Source of the DNA: Nematostella vectensis
Lineage: Eukaryota > Cnidaria > Anthozoa > Actiniaria > Edwardsiidae
DNA length: 64,000 nucleotides
Direction of reading: 5' to 3'
Assembly (NCBI RefSeq): GCF_932526225.1
Contig: NC_064043.1
Coordinates: 9,043,501 to 9,107,500 of the forward strand
In this document: positions 41,781 to 54,000 of the stretch, piece after piece
Numbering within the stretch: the stretch's first letter is position 1
Layout of the letters: each line of letters opens with the position of its first letter
Notes under the pieces: generated by a model
Seen by the model: the letters and a program-made list of their open reading frames with translations, nothing else
Told to the model about the DNA's origin: nothing
The model's database searches: none
Translations under genes and position numbers: made by a program

Positions 41781-42793
41781 TCACGGAAATCTATGACGGA
41801 ACTGCACAATATCGTTTTTCACTTTATAAACAGCCACTGGTACCTCCCTATTTGACGAGGATATACCCAAAACGCGTCTGAACGCTTTTCTAAAAGCTGA
41901 GCTTTGTAGAGTATAAACCAGTGGATTAAACAGAGAATTTTGAATAATTAAAAGCTGAAGGATTGGTCTGACGGAGTTGTTGCTGAAAAACCGACAAATC
42001 ACTATGCTTAGGGAACTTATGATGAAGATAACAGTGACGATAAGAAACAGATAGCTCGTGTTGCTTCGTTGCATAGCTTTCCGTGGCATGCCCGAAGCAC
42101 GATGTTGCTTGAGTATAGCTCGTCGGTGCCTTTGGGTGATCATTAACACTGTACCTAGGCAGTATACGCACACACAGACGCAGGCCACCCAGATGGTATT
42201 ATAAATGGCTGATAACACTGGAAATGAGTCAGTTGCCGCGACAATGATAGCCCAAGCCCAAGCAAAAGCATTCACTTTGAACACTCTTTGAGTAGTGACT
42301 ATCCTTGGATATTCGAAAGTGTGTTTCATAGCTAGATATCTATCAATGTTTAAAAGAACCAGCTGATACGCAGAAGAGCCAACCACTACTGTACATGATA
42401 AGGCTGCTAGCTTATTCCCACATTTCGGGGGGCTCAGACTGTCGCAATCATTATAGGGTTGACGAGAAGCCCTGTTATTAAATCTGTCAATGCGAGGCCT
42501 CCAATCATCAGATTTGACTTGCTCCGTAATGACGAAACTCTGTAAAGCGCTACAAGGACCAACAAGTTCAGTGCGACTGTAAATGGGGAGGATAAACCGT
42601 AGATAGCAGCCAGAACGTGAGATAGTTTTCGCTCTGTCCCTGGGCTCATGTGGTCTCGCCACATGTCAAATGATGAGCGCACGCACGCCACGGGGCTACC
42701 GCTCAATGATGCGTCCTCCATTGATATTTCTAACTGTAACAGGTTTAAAATAACAATCGAGTAAATCACATTATTAAGAGGGAGGGCTTGCAT
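41781..42793 (-). pseudogene. Class A (rhodopsin-family) GPCR with a frameshift
   Basis: A single-exon minus-strand gene. One frame (from about 42793 to 42434) encodes the N-terminus, TM1 and TM2 (NLLVLVALYRV, SNLMIGGLALTDLITGLL). The other frame (from about 42470 to 41781) encodes TM3 to the tail (CGNKLAALSC, NIDRYLAMKH as the DRY motif, SNTSYLFLIVTVIF, and NPLVY as the NPxxY motif of TM7, then helix 8 FRKAFRRVLG). The first frame ends at TGA close to 42434, just before a C-homopolymer. So there is a one-base shift between TM2 and TM3. Either a recent pseudogene or a base-call error; every other motif is preserved. Ligand not predictable; cnidarian genomes contain many such orphan receptors. 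Confidence 0.8.
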
Positions 42794-42899
42794 GATATTT
42801 TTTTTTCCAGGGTTATCCCTGCAATCTGTAATGCCGCTAACTATCTCTTTCTGCGTTTGTTTAATAAAGAACCCAGACAATGGGGGATCGAGGACCCAG

Positions 42900-43800
42900 G
42901 AAGCGCCTAAAACATTGAAATCAGCCTAATGAGTGCGCATTTTATCTTTTAAGATAGGAATTTGTGTCTATGGGAGTCAGATAGCCAAATATCATTAAGT
43001 CAAACTACCTCCCCCTTCGGCGAAAAGCTAGATCCGCCCCTGACACCCGACATACTCAAACCCTCGGTTCTCGATTGAACTTCCTACTAAATTCGGGCCC
43101 TACCACTCGAAACCAAATCGTTTGCGCTTGGATTTGCTTCAAACAGCAAGTTTTATTCATATTTTTTGGCATGTTCGAGTTATACCATCGGTCAATTGTA
43201 TATCAAAGCTGTTGAGTTATTGTACCAATAGCGTAAAAATGGACCCGATCACCACCGTAACACTATTTCGTGAAAACTAAATAGGCATGATAGAACGAGC
43301 AAGAACAAAATGACAATCAATGAAAAAACGAAGTTGAAAAAAAAAAAAACCTTGACAGAATCTCAAAAAGAGAACAGAAAATAGGACCACATCTTGAAAA
43401 AAAATAAGCCCCGTGGAAACAGCACTAGCATTGACTGGTGAGACGCTAACCATATAGATGACGCTTTTTGCACATCTTGGTAGGTTCTACGAAACAGTTT
43501 GCCAGCATTTCCTTTGTCTCATGGACAGCCGAGTGAGACAGTGCTTAACTCACTTATAGGTCTAAAAATTTATAAGATTCTTACCTCTATTGCTTTAACA
43601 ACGCCACTCAGCGTGCTGCTGCCTCCCAGACCTGTTCAGAATTTTCCGCTTTAGTTGCGAAAATAAATTTCCGCTCTACAAAAATAAAAAATCAATTGCA
43701 AAAACAATGCATTAAACATTTTGTGGATATCAAAAGAAGTCCGGATCAGCTTGCTAGTGGCACTGAATTCAACAAAAGCTGTTGAGAACAGGCGCGTTCC
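42900..43800. other. Intergenic, nothing recognised
   Basis: No convincing exon or repeat. A poly-A tract occurs at about 43338-43349. Confidence 0.4.
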
Positions 43801-43811
43801 CAGGATTGGCC

Positions 43812-44110
43812 GAGAGGGGGGGGGGGGGGGGGTGCACAGTCATAGGCATCATATGTAAAAAGCATAGTATTTGAAGAAATAAGAAATGACCCACTTTTTG
43901 ACCGCCAAAGGGGGGGGGGGGGTGCACAGTCATCGTATGTAAAAAGCATAGTATTTGAAGAAATAAGAAATGACCCACTTTTTGACCGCCAAGGGGGGGG
44001 GGGGGGGTGCACAGTCATAGGCATCGTATGTAAAAAGCATAGTATTTGAAGAAATAAGAAATGACCCACTTTTTGACCGCCAAGGGGGGGGGGGGGGGTT
44101 GCGCGTGCAC
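43812..44110. repeat. Tandem repeat with poly-G and an 80-90 bp unit (3-4 copies)
   Basis: Units contain a G run of 12-17 bases, TGCACAGTCAT, CGTATGTAAAAAGCATAGTA, TTTGAAGAAATAAG and TGACCCACTTTTTGACCGCC. Unit length varies by deletion of AGGCAT. The open frames over it are repeat-derived. Confidence 0.88.
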
Positions 44111-45830
44111 CCTGCACCTTGAATTTGTGTGGTATCACGAGCCAGGGTGTTATTCTTTTACTTCCCGATAAATAGAGAACGATGTGGGAAACGGAACGCT
44201 ATTGTCCGAGGATAGGTGACAATAGGTGACTTCGATAGTCACTTCTAACCGGTTAGATATCTCTTCGACGAACTTTTTTGCTTCCAAATAAAAAAAATAA
44301 CATGAGGATAAGACAAGGACAACACTTATTCTTTTACTTTTATCACTATTTTCAGGAAAATTTTCATGCAATTTAGCGAGTTTATCGGAAACTATCTTAT
44401 TAAGCCATATAAACACTGTAATCCATCTCTTTCATCTCCTTCAAATACAGTAAAAGAATTACTCATAATGAACTTTGGCTGCCTTTGGTATAAATACTGA
44501 AAATCTTATATATGGCGAATGAATTAAAGTAGCCACATGCAGGCAATGCGGGCCTATTTTTTTTGTTGCGTTGCAAGAAAGTTAGAATTAATTTTTTAAT
44601 TGCCCTGTGCATCATGTTAACGCGACCTGCATTTTTTATTCGTTGTCGTTGGATTGCAAGTTGCATTTGAAATTGCCTCGTGTGGCATTGCCTTGCTTGC
44701 TCAAGGTAGATGCTTTCTTGCTTGCGCGATGTGCCCGCGATTTTTACCCCCTTGACCAGCGAAACTTACTTACTTCTCGAAATAAAGAGATACTTCAGAT
44801 CCGATCTCCTTTCACGCTCCACTCTTATTTTTCAAAAAGCTTTAATTAACCCTAATGAAAACGGCTTCATTTAATTAAAAAAAGCACAAAGAAATGCAAT
44901 TAACAAACAAGATTTTTTTTAAAACGACAAAGTATTCTTCTTTTTCTATATAGCAGATTTTGCTCTCTTCAAGTTAATGGGTGATATATTTTCATGAAGA
45001 GACTGTTTTTCCGTTTGGCTATTCTGTAGGCTACAGACTTTGCCCTGTGGGATAAAAACACATTTATTTTGCTCTATAGAAATCAGGGAATTGATACGAT
45101 TTAAATGCGGTGGTAGTGACGGAAGAAAAAAAAAACTACGAACCGCAAAAGAAGCTAAAATTAGAAGCCACTTTCATCTCCTTGAAAACAGCGGTAGCAC
45201 CTGTTATGACTGAGACTTTTAAGTGCCCGTATCATCAAACTTTTAATTTCCGGGTTTATACTAATATATCAGTAGTCATAATATATCAGGACAAACCATA
45301 AAAAGTTTTATTGTCTTACGACGGGTTTTCGTGAGGTTTTCCCGGCTTTTAAATGCAATTATTACATGATTGACACCTTTTCCAATGTTCTTGCAAGTCC
45401 TTTATTTCACTAAAATACCTATGAATAATTGCTGTCGTAGCGAGGTCGCCTGAAGGGCCCTGAAGCGACCGAGCGGAGACAGCAACTCTAATCAATGAAA
45501 CGCGGGCTTCGAATGACAAACTAGGCGCCCGAGCGTTTCTGGTCACACTTTGAAGTGTGACCAGCCTGCTTTGCGCGGTTGAAATCGGAAGTGCGCATGC
45601 GCCAGCTCGCATGAGAAACAAGATCAAGATGGCGGTCATTCTTAGTTGTCAATCATCGGAATGACATATCTTATATATTTAAATTAATAGGGTAGTAAAA
45701 TTTTTCTTTGTGTTTCCATCCTGAACTGCCAATTTGGTTACTACTAGTTTCCATAGTATAAAATGAAATCAAACAGTTATTTAGAGTCGATGTTTTAGTT
45801 CCCAGAGCATATTAGTAAAGATAGGTATCC
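44111..45830. other. Intergenic, nothing recognised
   Basis: AT-rich DNA with no gene. A 26-bp perfect palindrome around CTGGTCACACTTTGAAGTG lies at about 45539-45564. Confidence 0.4.
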
Positions 45831-45834
45831 TTAA

Positions 45835-46838
45835 CCCTTTCACTCCTGGTACTTTTGAGCAACATTGTAAGAAAAACAGACTGAAAACAGAAACCTCCCC
45901 CCCTATTTCAAGTCCAACACTACGAGTTAAGCTAAGCTACCGCTGACCCAAGACGGTATGCCTTGAAGTTTCCAACAATGCACTGCGGTGCCTTTTCTTT
46001 CTAGCGACGGCACTGCTACAGCCTGTTGCTTACAACAGTTTTGCTTGTAATTTGCTTAAAAATTACAGCTTTTTCACATCTGGAGAGTGCCTTAGGACAT
46101 CATGAAGTCTTTTTGGGAATAATTATTGCTGTGCTTATCGATGTTTGCACGCTGAGGTTGATTCAATGGGATAATTCCTTGTCTGGGCTCCACCAAGTGA
46201 GAAAGGAATTTTCTGGTGAATGGCCTCATACTCTCCAATGTGGGCCATCTTTGCAACCTTACCTTATTCAAAAATTGTTTTCAGGCTTATTCTGGGTTCC
46301 TTGGACCTGGAAATGTTTTATTTGGCTTCTGGGCAAAGAGACTTATGAAAAAACTGTTATGATTGTGGGGGGAGGAGATTGCCCGCCTGTCTGTCAAGGT
46401 GTTTCCAAGACTACCATGATGCAGTGCAGGCATGCAAAATAGGCTAAACATGGTGACTCGCTTCTAATGGAGGTTCTAGCACTGATTATTGTGACTGATT
46501 GCTTTAAAATGGGACCTGACGGAGAGCAATAAAGGTATCTATTGGTGACTTGATCTGTGTTTGCTTGTCTCTATTTGTAGTTCGGAATTTTGTGTCTTTT
46601 TTGTAAGAAATGTTTCAAAGTTTAAGCATTTGTTTACGAATTGGTCAGAAATTAAGGTTGATATTTTGACAAAGGAAGTCAATTCTATTACATTGCTTGG
46701 ATGCGCTTTTGAAGGCCGTCTATGCCTTGGAGGAATCTATGAGTATCCGGGTCTGGTGATGTTTAGTTTGCATTTTTGACGTTTTGGAGTTGGGCCTATA
46801 TTTTACAGGTGTCTCAGGGCGTTATGGCAATGAAAGAC
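45835..46838 (+). mobile_element. piggyBac-like non-autonomous element, copy 2, uninterrupted
   Basis: 1,004 bp flanked by TTAA on both sides (45831-45834 and 46839-46842). It starts CCCTTTCACTCC and ends AATGAAAGAC, so short imperfect inverted termini adjoin TTAA. It has a long open frame (46026-46442) shared with the inverted copy at 31.5-33.7 kb but with no recognised domain. It supplies the empty site for the nested element at 32394-33597. Confidence 0.72.
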
Positions 46839-46842
46839 TTAA

Positions 46843-49800
46843 AATTTGTCTTTTTGTGCATTTTTGTTCCAATGTTCCCTCTTTTCTTTCAGGCATTAAA
46901 GATGTGACACCCTTAATGGGAAGTTTTCAATTATTATAGTCTTTAAAGAACAAGAGGAGCTATTAAAGAAATGAACCGCTTATGGAAATGTTGGGAACAG
47001 AGAATACATATAAAAAAGGCAGGCCAGGGATCGGACTGGATGACCCCAGCTGTTTATAATGCATTTGAAGCATATCGAACCACTATTACACAACATGGTC
47101 ATCATAAAGTGAAATTCTGTTTTGGGCCAAACTGAACACGAACAACTGAACATTGTTGTTTATGATAAATTTGATTCCCTCCAACATTGTGCATACAAAA
47201 ACACAAATTCCAAATCAAATGGAGATGGTTAATTGAGCATGCAGTATTCAAAATTAATCTGATGATGTTGCCCAGCATTGCATAGAAAAAGCCACAAATA
47301 CCACATGGATAGCTAACAGTACCAGATATGTAATAGCACTGTTTTATTTTGATGCTGCAAAACTTTGAAAGAGAACCTTTCTTTCAGTACAGTTAATTAG
47401 ATTATATCAACTGCAACTGCATTCAACAAAATTGAAGAAAAGCAAAGCCCTTTCCACAAAATCTTAAATAAAGAGTAATTGAATAGTAAAAAGATAAAAT
47501 AAAATAAAATTGCTATGATAAAACTACAGTATCATTACTCTTCATTCAATAAAGTTCACGTATCTCACACTATGCAGTGCAGCTGCCTATTTTTTGTTGT
47601 TATTGTTTATTTTTTCCGGTGCTTCATGTAGTGAAAATCATTCTCCTGATGACGCTCGATTCTTGAGTGACATTTTAATAAAACTTCGAAGAGAAGGGAA
47701 CCTTGATGAAAATATATTTGATACACACATGCACATTTGATGGAACAATAACTGACAAGCATTTTTTTCCAACGAAGAGAGACTGTTTCAAAATAATCCC
47801 TCTAAGTAGCTATTGCTCGATATCAAACCGTTTCCGTTTTTAACTTTTATGGGTTAACAAGAAAACTATTGAATAGAATTACAAGACACAAGGACAATAC
47901 ATAGAATTGAAAATAGACAAGTGACCATAAAAGTTCAGCTAGTTATCAGGTCTACTCATCACTGACCTGTAGTGACAATAATACAACGACAGCACTTGTA
48001 CCGGATCGGTAAGCTAGTTTACAATCTTAAAGACCGGGGAGGGCTTGATGTATCAGCAGGGAAAAGGTGGGGTTTAACATGAACTCATTAAATATGAATG
48101 AGGTTTAATAACTAGAAAACTAATGAGAAGTAGGTTTAAAACTTGATATTAACCGTTAATACTAATGAAGGACCATCATTTTAAACCTTCAGGAGAAATG
48201 AGCAAAAAACACCACATTTTGGCCACAGATTTACCATAAGGACGATTGAATATTTTAACAATGCATCGATTTAATTGTCATGAAAGCAAAATTTGTATTT
48301 GTTACCCTCGAAATTCAACAATAAGTTTAGCCAAAATTTTATGTGCAATTTTGGAAATTATTTACACCAGCAAAGTTAGGCTGTGGTGTGGCTATTTGAG
48401 GCGTCTACTCGTTCCGCTTGTTCATTGTCGTCGACATTACAGTTCTTGAAAAAAGATATTTGGCGCAATAAAAATAAGCCGCTCTTCTTCGCTGTGAGTG
48501 AGCTCCATTCTTGCAGGGTGCCCACACTGAAACTCCGAGTTACGAAAATTTTGCAATTCAACATCACCTTTGGGAATTGAGTCCGTGCATGGAGCAGCCC
48601 CGCTCTGTCTGAATGTTAATTTTGATTGTTTACAGTATTGATCTAATGAGCTTTTCAAATTTGAACAATCAACCACCATAACTCTCCTATGTTTTCTTGC
48701 AAGTCAATAATAAACCTGAACCTTGATTTTTCACACACAAAAAAGTCATTATTATTGAGTTTTAAATTGTTATTTACTAGGTATAGATCATGTAATAAGG
48801 GCTGCGCCTCAAGGCTGTTATACGACGAACTGCCTCCGGTATTTAACACTTACATAATATCGCACTCTCGAGCGAAAAGTGACCCCACTTTTCGGAAGCG
48901 CCAGGTATTCCGCGTTGATTCAGGAATCCTGAAGGGTACATTTTCTATTATTTTAGGGCCTTGTTTTACTCTTTACCTATTCTTTATCTCAAAGTATGTA
49001 AATATTTAAAACAATTCACTAGAACTTGATCTAGCTTTCGGGTCTTTGAGAGGGAAGCTTACTTAATTCTTCACATAAGGCTGAAGAAGTTTGCACCTTC
49101 ATCGATATATAATTTGATTGCAATGGCTAGGAAAACAGCGCCAACTTAAAGCCGCATTGTCACCAGTTTACTTCCGGTCGATTACATAACAATCTCCGAT
49201 GATTTTTTAACGGAAACGCGAAAAAATATTTCAACTTATTCTATTGCAAGTTTCTTTGAGGAGGTGATTGATAATTTAGAGCGGATGGCATGTTAAATAT
49301 CTCGTATTCTAATATATTATTTTGTCTTTTAACGGTTGAGGTTTCCGTCGGAGCTCCGGAAGTGAACTGGTAACAACGCCGCTTTGATGGAGCATCGTTG
49401 ATCTCAAGACAAAAACTACTTGACATCACCTCCCAACATGGCAGGCCAGTACCCAAGGGGGGGGAGGGGATAGAGGGGTCCCCCTTCTGCCCATATGACG
49501 AGATGGAGACGTGTGCATTTGGATAACAAGAGTTTCTAGACGGATCAAGTGATCTGTTACCATAGCTAAGGATACATACCGATTTGATCCTAATTAACAG
49601 TGTCAGTAAAGTACTATTCTGGAACCCATCCTGCGTTATATTCTGGACACACCCCTGCATGGTTTGCAAATGGCGCCAGCGCTGCTATGACAGCGTCTCG
49701 TTTTCACGGGGCCGAGAATATCATATCATAAAAGGGCACTTTATTTTAACGTCTATAAAACTACATATATGTTATTTGACTTTGAGTCATATTATGTTAA

Positions 49801-50950
49801 CTTCTTCACAGTTTTTATCTTGCTGGCTTTTTTCAAGCAAGGACAACGACGACGGGAAGGACAAAAATCCCAACCTATTAACAATGGAATAGTTGTAACA
49901 CATTATTGCTCGAAACATATGGAAATAAACTAAGGACATTATTTTTACAATAGCAAAATGTTATTTTTTTTACAAAGGCAAACGTGCGTAAGCTCGATAG
50001 GCCGTGAAACGTGAGCGTTGCGTCGTGACTTGGTGGATAGCGACTAAAATTTTGATTTAGAATGCGACTACGACTACAAGTCGTAGTGTGCAATTTTTGG
50101 CTGAAACATGTCGTCGTAGGTAGGTTTCATACGACTAGATTGTGCTCGTCTAAATCAGCCTTGAGATGTGTCAGACAGAACATAATCAATCCAATTCTAT
50201 TGTTTTCGCCGTAATCGTCCACGTTATCGTCGTCGTTGCTTGAGGTGCCTTTCCTAATTGCTACTCAATACATAAGCTTACTCTCTAGTGGGCTCACTCA
50301 GGAAGTACTGTTTTCGGGCTTATGGGAATCCTTTGGACTAGTCTCTTCTCTTCTCTTGCTTTTAGCGGGCCACAGAAATCCCAAAACCCCGAAAACAAAA
50401 CTTTTCGAGTCGAAATACAAAACGCTTTAGTCCCACATCTTAGCCTGAGCATATAATAAACCACACTTCCTAGAAAATATATACCTTATCTGAATTTGTT
50501 ACCCAAATTTTATGCTATAAATGATAGGACTAAATATCGGTGGATAAGGAAACGAGTAATTAGCGGATTCGCGTGCTTCAGAGTTACACTTTACCAACCC
50601 AGGACTCGTTTCGCGAGTGCTTCAGTACTCTACAGCACAGCGCACGTAAACGGGCCAAGTTGGGACAAACATTTTTGTTCGGAGCAGCGAAATGTATGCC
50701 AGATCTACTGTGGTTATGTCTCAAATCCGGCAGTGCCTCGTGCCTTTCTTTTGCTTACTTTTTCTGTGATGAAAACTAGTTAGGTAGATGTACAACAACA
50801 GCACAAAGTTAAAAGTCGTGACGAGTTAGCCCCTTTCATATGCTATTCCACGAACCGATGAGAATAGCCGCTGACCTATCAAAGGCGCTCGTCAGCAGCT
50901 GTGAGGCCGCGCCAATTCTCGTCTTCAGGATGAGAATAGCCGCTGACCCA
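46843..50950. other. 4-kb intergenic stretch, no gene recognised
   Basis: No credible exon chain, RNA gene or clear transposon. Short open frames lack domains. A G tract (49456-49469) sits in a block with GTACCCAAGG, reminiscent of the GTACCCAGG MITE ends. Confidence 0.4.
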
Positions 50951-51010
50951 TCAAAGGCGCGCGTCAGCAGCTGTGGGGCCGCGCCAATGCTCGTCTTCAG
51001 GTGTGATCGG
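50872..51010 (-). repeat. Tandem duplication of the candidate last exon end of the PMCA-like gene
   Basis: Two adjacent copies of about 70 bp (about 50866-50933 and 50934-51003) share CCTGAAGACGAG, TTGGCGCGGCC, CACAGCTGCTGACG, CGCCTTTGAT and GGTCAGCGGCTATTCTCAT on the minus strand, including the in-frame TGA. Confidence 0.85.
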
Positions 51011-54000
51011 CATTACCCCTGTCGGGGTCGCTGGCGGAGGGGGGTGGTCTGCCACATTAAGCTTAAACGCAGCCGCTGGACCAGAGTCCTGGCGAAGAAA
51101 AGTAGTTCAGCTCAGTGTAAACATTAAAGCGCGTGCGCATATTATATATCCTTTATATCTACCTTCTGATCAAACGAGACGAAAGCATATGTGTAATAAA
51201 CTATACACTATCCATAACACATACTACATTAGATATCTGTTATATCTACCTTCTGATCAAAACGAGAAAAAAAAAATACTACATTAGATCTACACAACAA
51301 GCTCTACCACATTAGATATCTCTGATATCTACCTAGAGAACTGCTCTTGATTCAGCAGATGGTGGTTCATACAATGAAGTCATTTATCTTTTTCGGGGTC
51401 CGGTATCCTTAAAATCGCGCTATGATAGGCTCTCGTGAGGTCCGGTATCCTACGATCCGGACCCCGCGATACCGGACCGCTCGCCTCCAAAGCCCGAAAT
51501 AGTGAGTTGATTTGTAAAATCGAAAACTGGATTTTTACTCCCGAATTTATAGATCTTCACCTTAAAACGGCATTTTATTTGTTATTTGCTAGCTGTCACT
51601 TTGACGATCGAACTAAGAAGAAAAGACTGCATTTGGAGTGATTTGCTGTTTGAATACTTTACAAACATGCTGGGGAAATTGCCTGCCAAGACGCTCAATC
51701 CTCATACGGCAAATACACACGCCGTCCGCGATAGACCCACACTATACTAAAATATGTTTATGTACGTACATTTCGACCCGGGTCGTTTTAAGGACTGTCT
51801 AAACATATCGAACATGTCTAATATTAAAAACAAGCTAAAACGAGTTGAGATCGGTGATGATCATAGCAAAAATATCACAAATGACAATACAAATGACAGT
51901 GACAAAACGAACTATACTGAAGTGAAGTCCTCACAAGTTATAGAAAGCAGCACAATGTCGTGCAAAGAGACCAAGGTCGAATAACAAGAAGTGCGAGAAA
52001 ACAACAACCTAGTTTTTTTACTTATTGTAATATTTTCGTAATACTGTTGAATAAAAAGGTGATTTTGTTGAGCATGTTTATACTAGTCGCCAGTGTTTAT
52101 AATATCTTGCTCGTGTCACTCGTAAGTTAGTGTAAAAATACAACAATTTATGAACAGTGTTTTAACGTCGTTAGAAAATGATTGTAATTCGTTTGAAAAA
52201 GCTGAACAATTGTCTGTTGATGAAATACAATTAATAAAGATTATATGTCCAAACAATGTGTGAGGTCTCGATTTGCAAAGTTTCTTGCCTCTGAATGTGC
52301 CGTGGAATGTGTCATAAACAAACCTCGTGCTGTACATCAACGTGATAGAGAACCAAGCAGAATCCCAATCTAACAACTTAAACGTATCATGAATAAAAGC
52401 AGCTAGCCCGACTTAACGCTACTTTAGCGTCTAGTTTTATCTAGAATCATTGACTTTACGAAAAATCGGCTTCAAACTCCCTGTGTTTGGACAATTTCCC
52501 GCCATAATTTTAAGTTTGCTGAAACTTTATTGGGGATAGAAAAAGCAGCAAATCGTCTCTTGAAAAGAAGAAAAACGACAAATCACTCTAGTAATCTATC
52601 TGCATAACCAGCTAAACGTATCCACATTCAAGAGAAGTTCTTTAGTGAATATATCTTATCGTATGTAGAGGATTTAAAGCGAAAGAAGACATTTCTACGA
52701 TCAATTCGAATTGAGAACGACGTATCAATATGGACTAAATTATTTTACAAAATTGTTGGTCAAAACTCAGAGAATGTCTTCTTCTGGAGGTTCTGTATTT
52801 CTGCAGGAAAAAAAAGCGTTGTGTGGAAATACAAAATGGAGTTTATTGAATGATCATGAGCGAACAAAATCTTCAAGAGCATCGACGAAAGTCAGAAGCG
52901 AAACCTCGCCTCGTGCAACCGTAAGCCCGTAAGGTGAACAAAGTTTGAAAGTCTATTGAGGAAAAAAATCAATATGTTATTTCCCAGCTAAGAGTCGGTC
53001 CGTATCGTGAAATACCGTGACCGAGGTCTTGAAATTACTGGCCGAGGCCAAAGGCCGAGCTGGTAAATAACATATATGTCATAAACCACATTAGATAAGT
53101 CTAATATCTACCTTTGGATCGACACGAGAGGTGCTCATGATCGGGTCATACCTTCATACTATAAATCATATACCACATTAGATAGATCTAATATCTACCT
53201 TTTGATCGACACGAGACGTGCTCCTGATCCAGTTGATGTGCCGGCCCTTGGGGTGCCCCGTGACCCCGCATCGTAAGAACAGCGGCAGCCACGTCTTTGG
53301 GAAGGTGTAGATGACCTGGGCCCAGATCAGCTCGGACAGGCCGAGGAAGATGCACCACAACCACTGCTCGGCGTCCATGCCCTTAGTGTTGAATGCGCGG
53401 GTGAAGACCTCAACTATGAGCACCTGGACGAGAAATGGGAAAGGGGATTAAATCCATGCCCTTTGTGTTGAATGCGCGGGTGAAGACCTCAACTATTAGC
53501 ACCTGGACGAGAAATGGGAAAGGGGATTAAATCCATGCCCTTAGTGTTGAATGCGCGGGTGAAGACCTCGACTATTAGCAACTATTAGCACCTAGACGTG
53601 ACGTGGGAAAAGGGATTAAAATCCATGTCCTTAGTGTTGAATGCGCGGGTAAAGACCTCAACTATGAGCACCTGGACGAGAAATTGGAAAGGGGATTAAA
53701 TCCATGTCCTTAGTGTTGAATGCGAGGGTGAAGACCTCGACTATTAGCAACTATTAGCACCTAGACGTGACGTGGGAAAAGGGATTAAAATCCATGTCCT
53801 TAGTGTTGAATGCGCGGGTAAAGACCTCAACTATGAGCACCTGGACGAGAAATTGGAAAGGGGATTAAATCCATGTCCTTAGTGTTGAATGCGAGGGTGA
53901 AGACCTCGACTATTAGCAACTATTAGCACCTAGACGTGACGTGGGAAAAGGGATTAAATCCATGTCCTTAGTGTTGAATGCGCGGGTGAAGACCTCAACT

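Noticed and set aside
45539-45564. Perfect palindrome as a rho-independent terminator
   Set aside because: Eukaryotic intergenic context, no following T run, and no adjacent gene.
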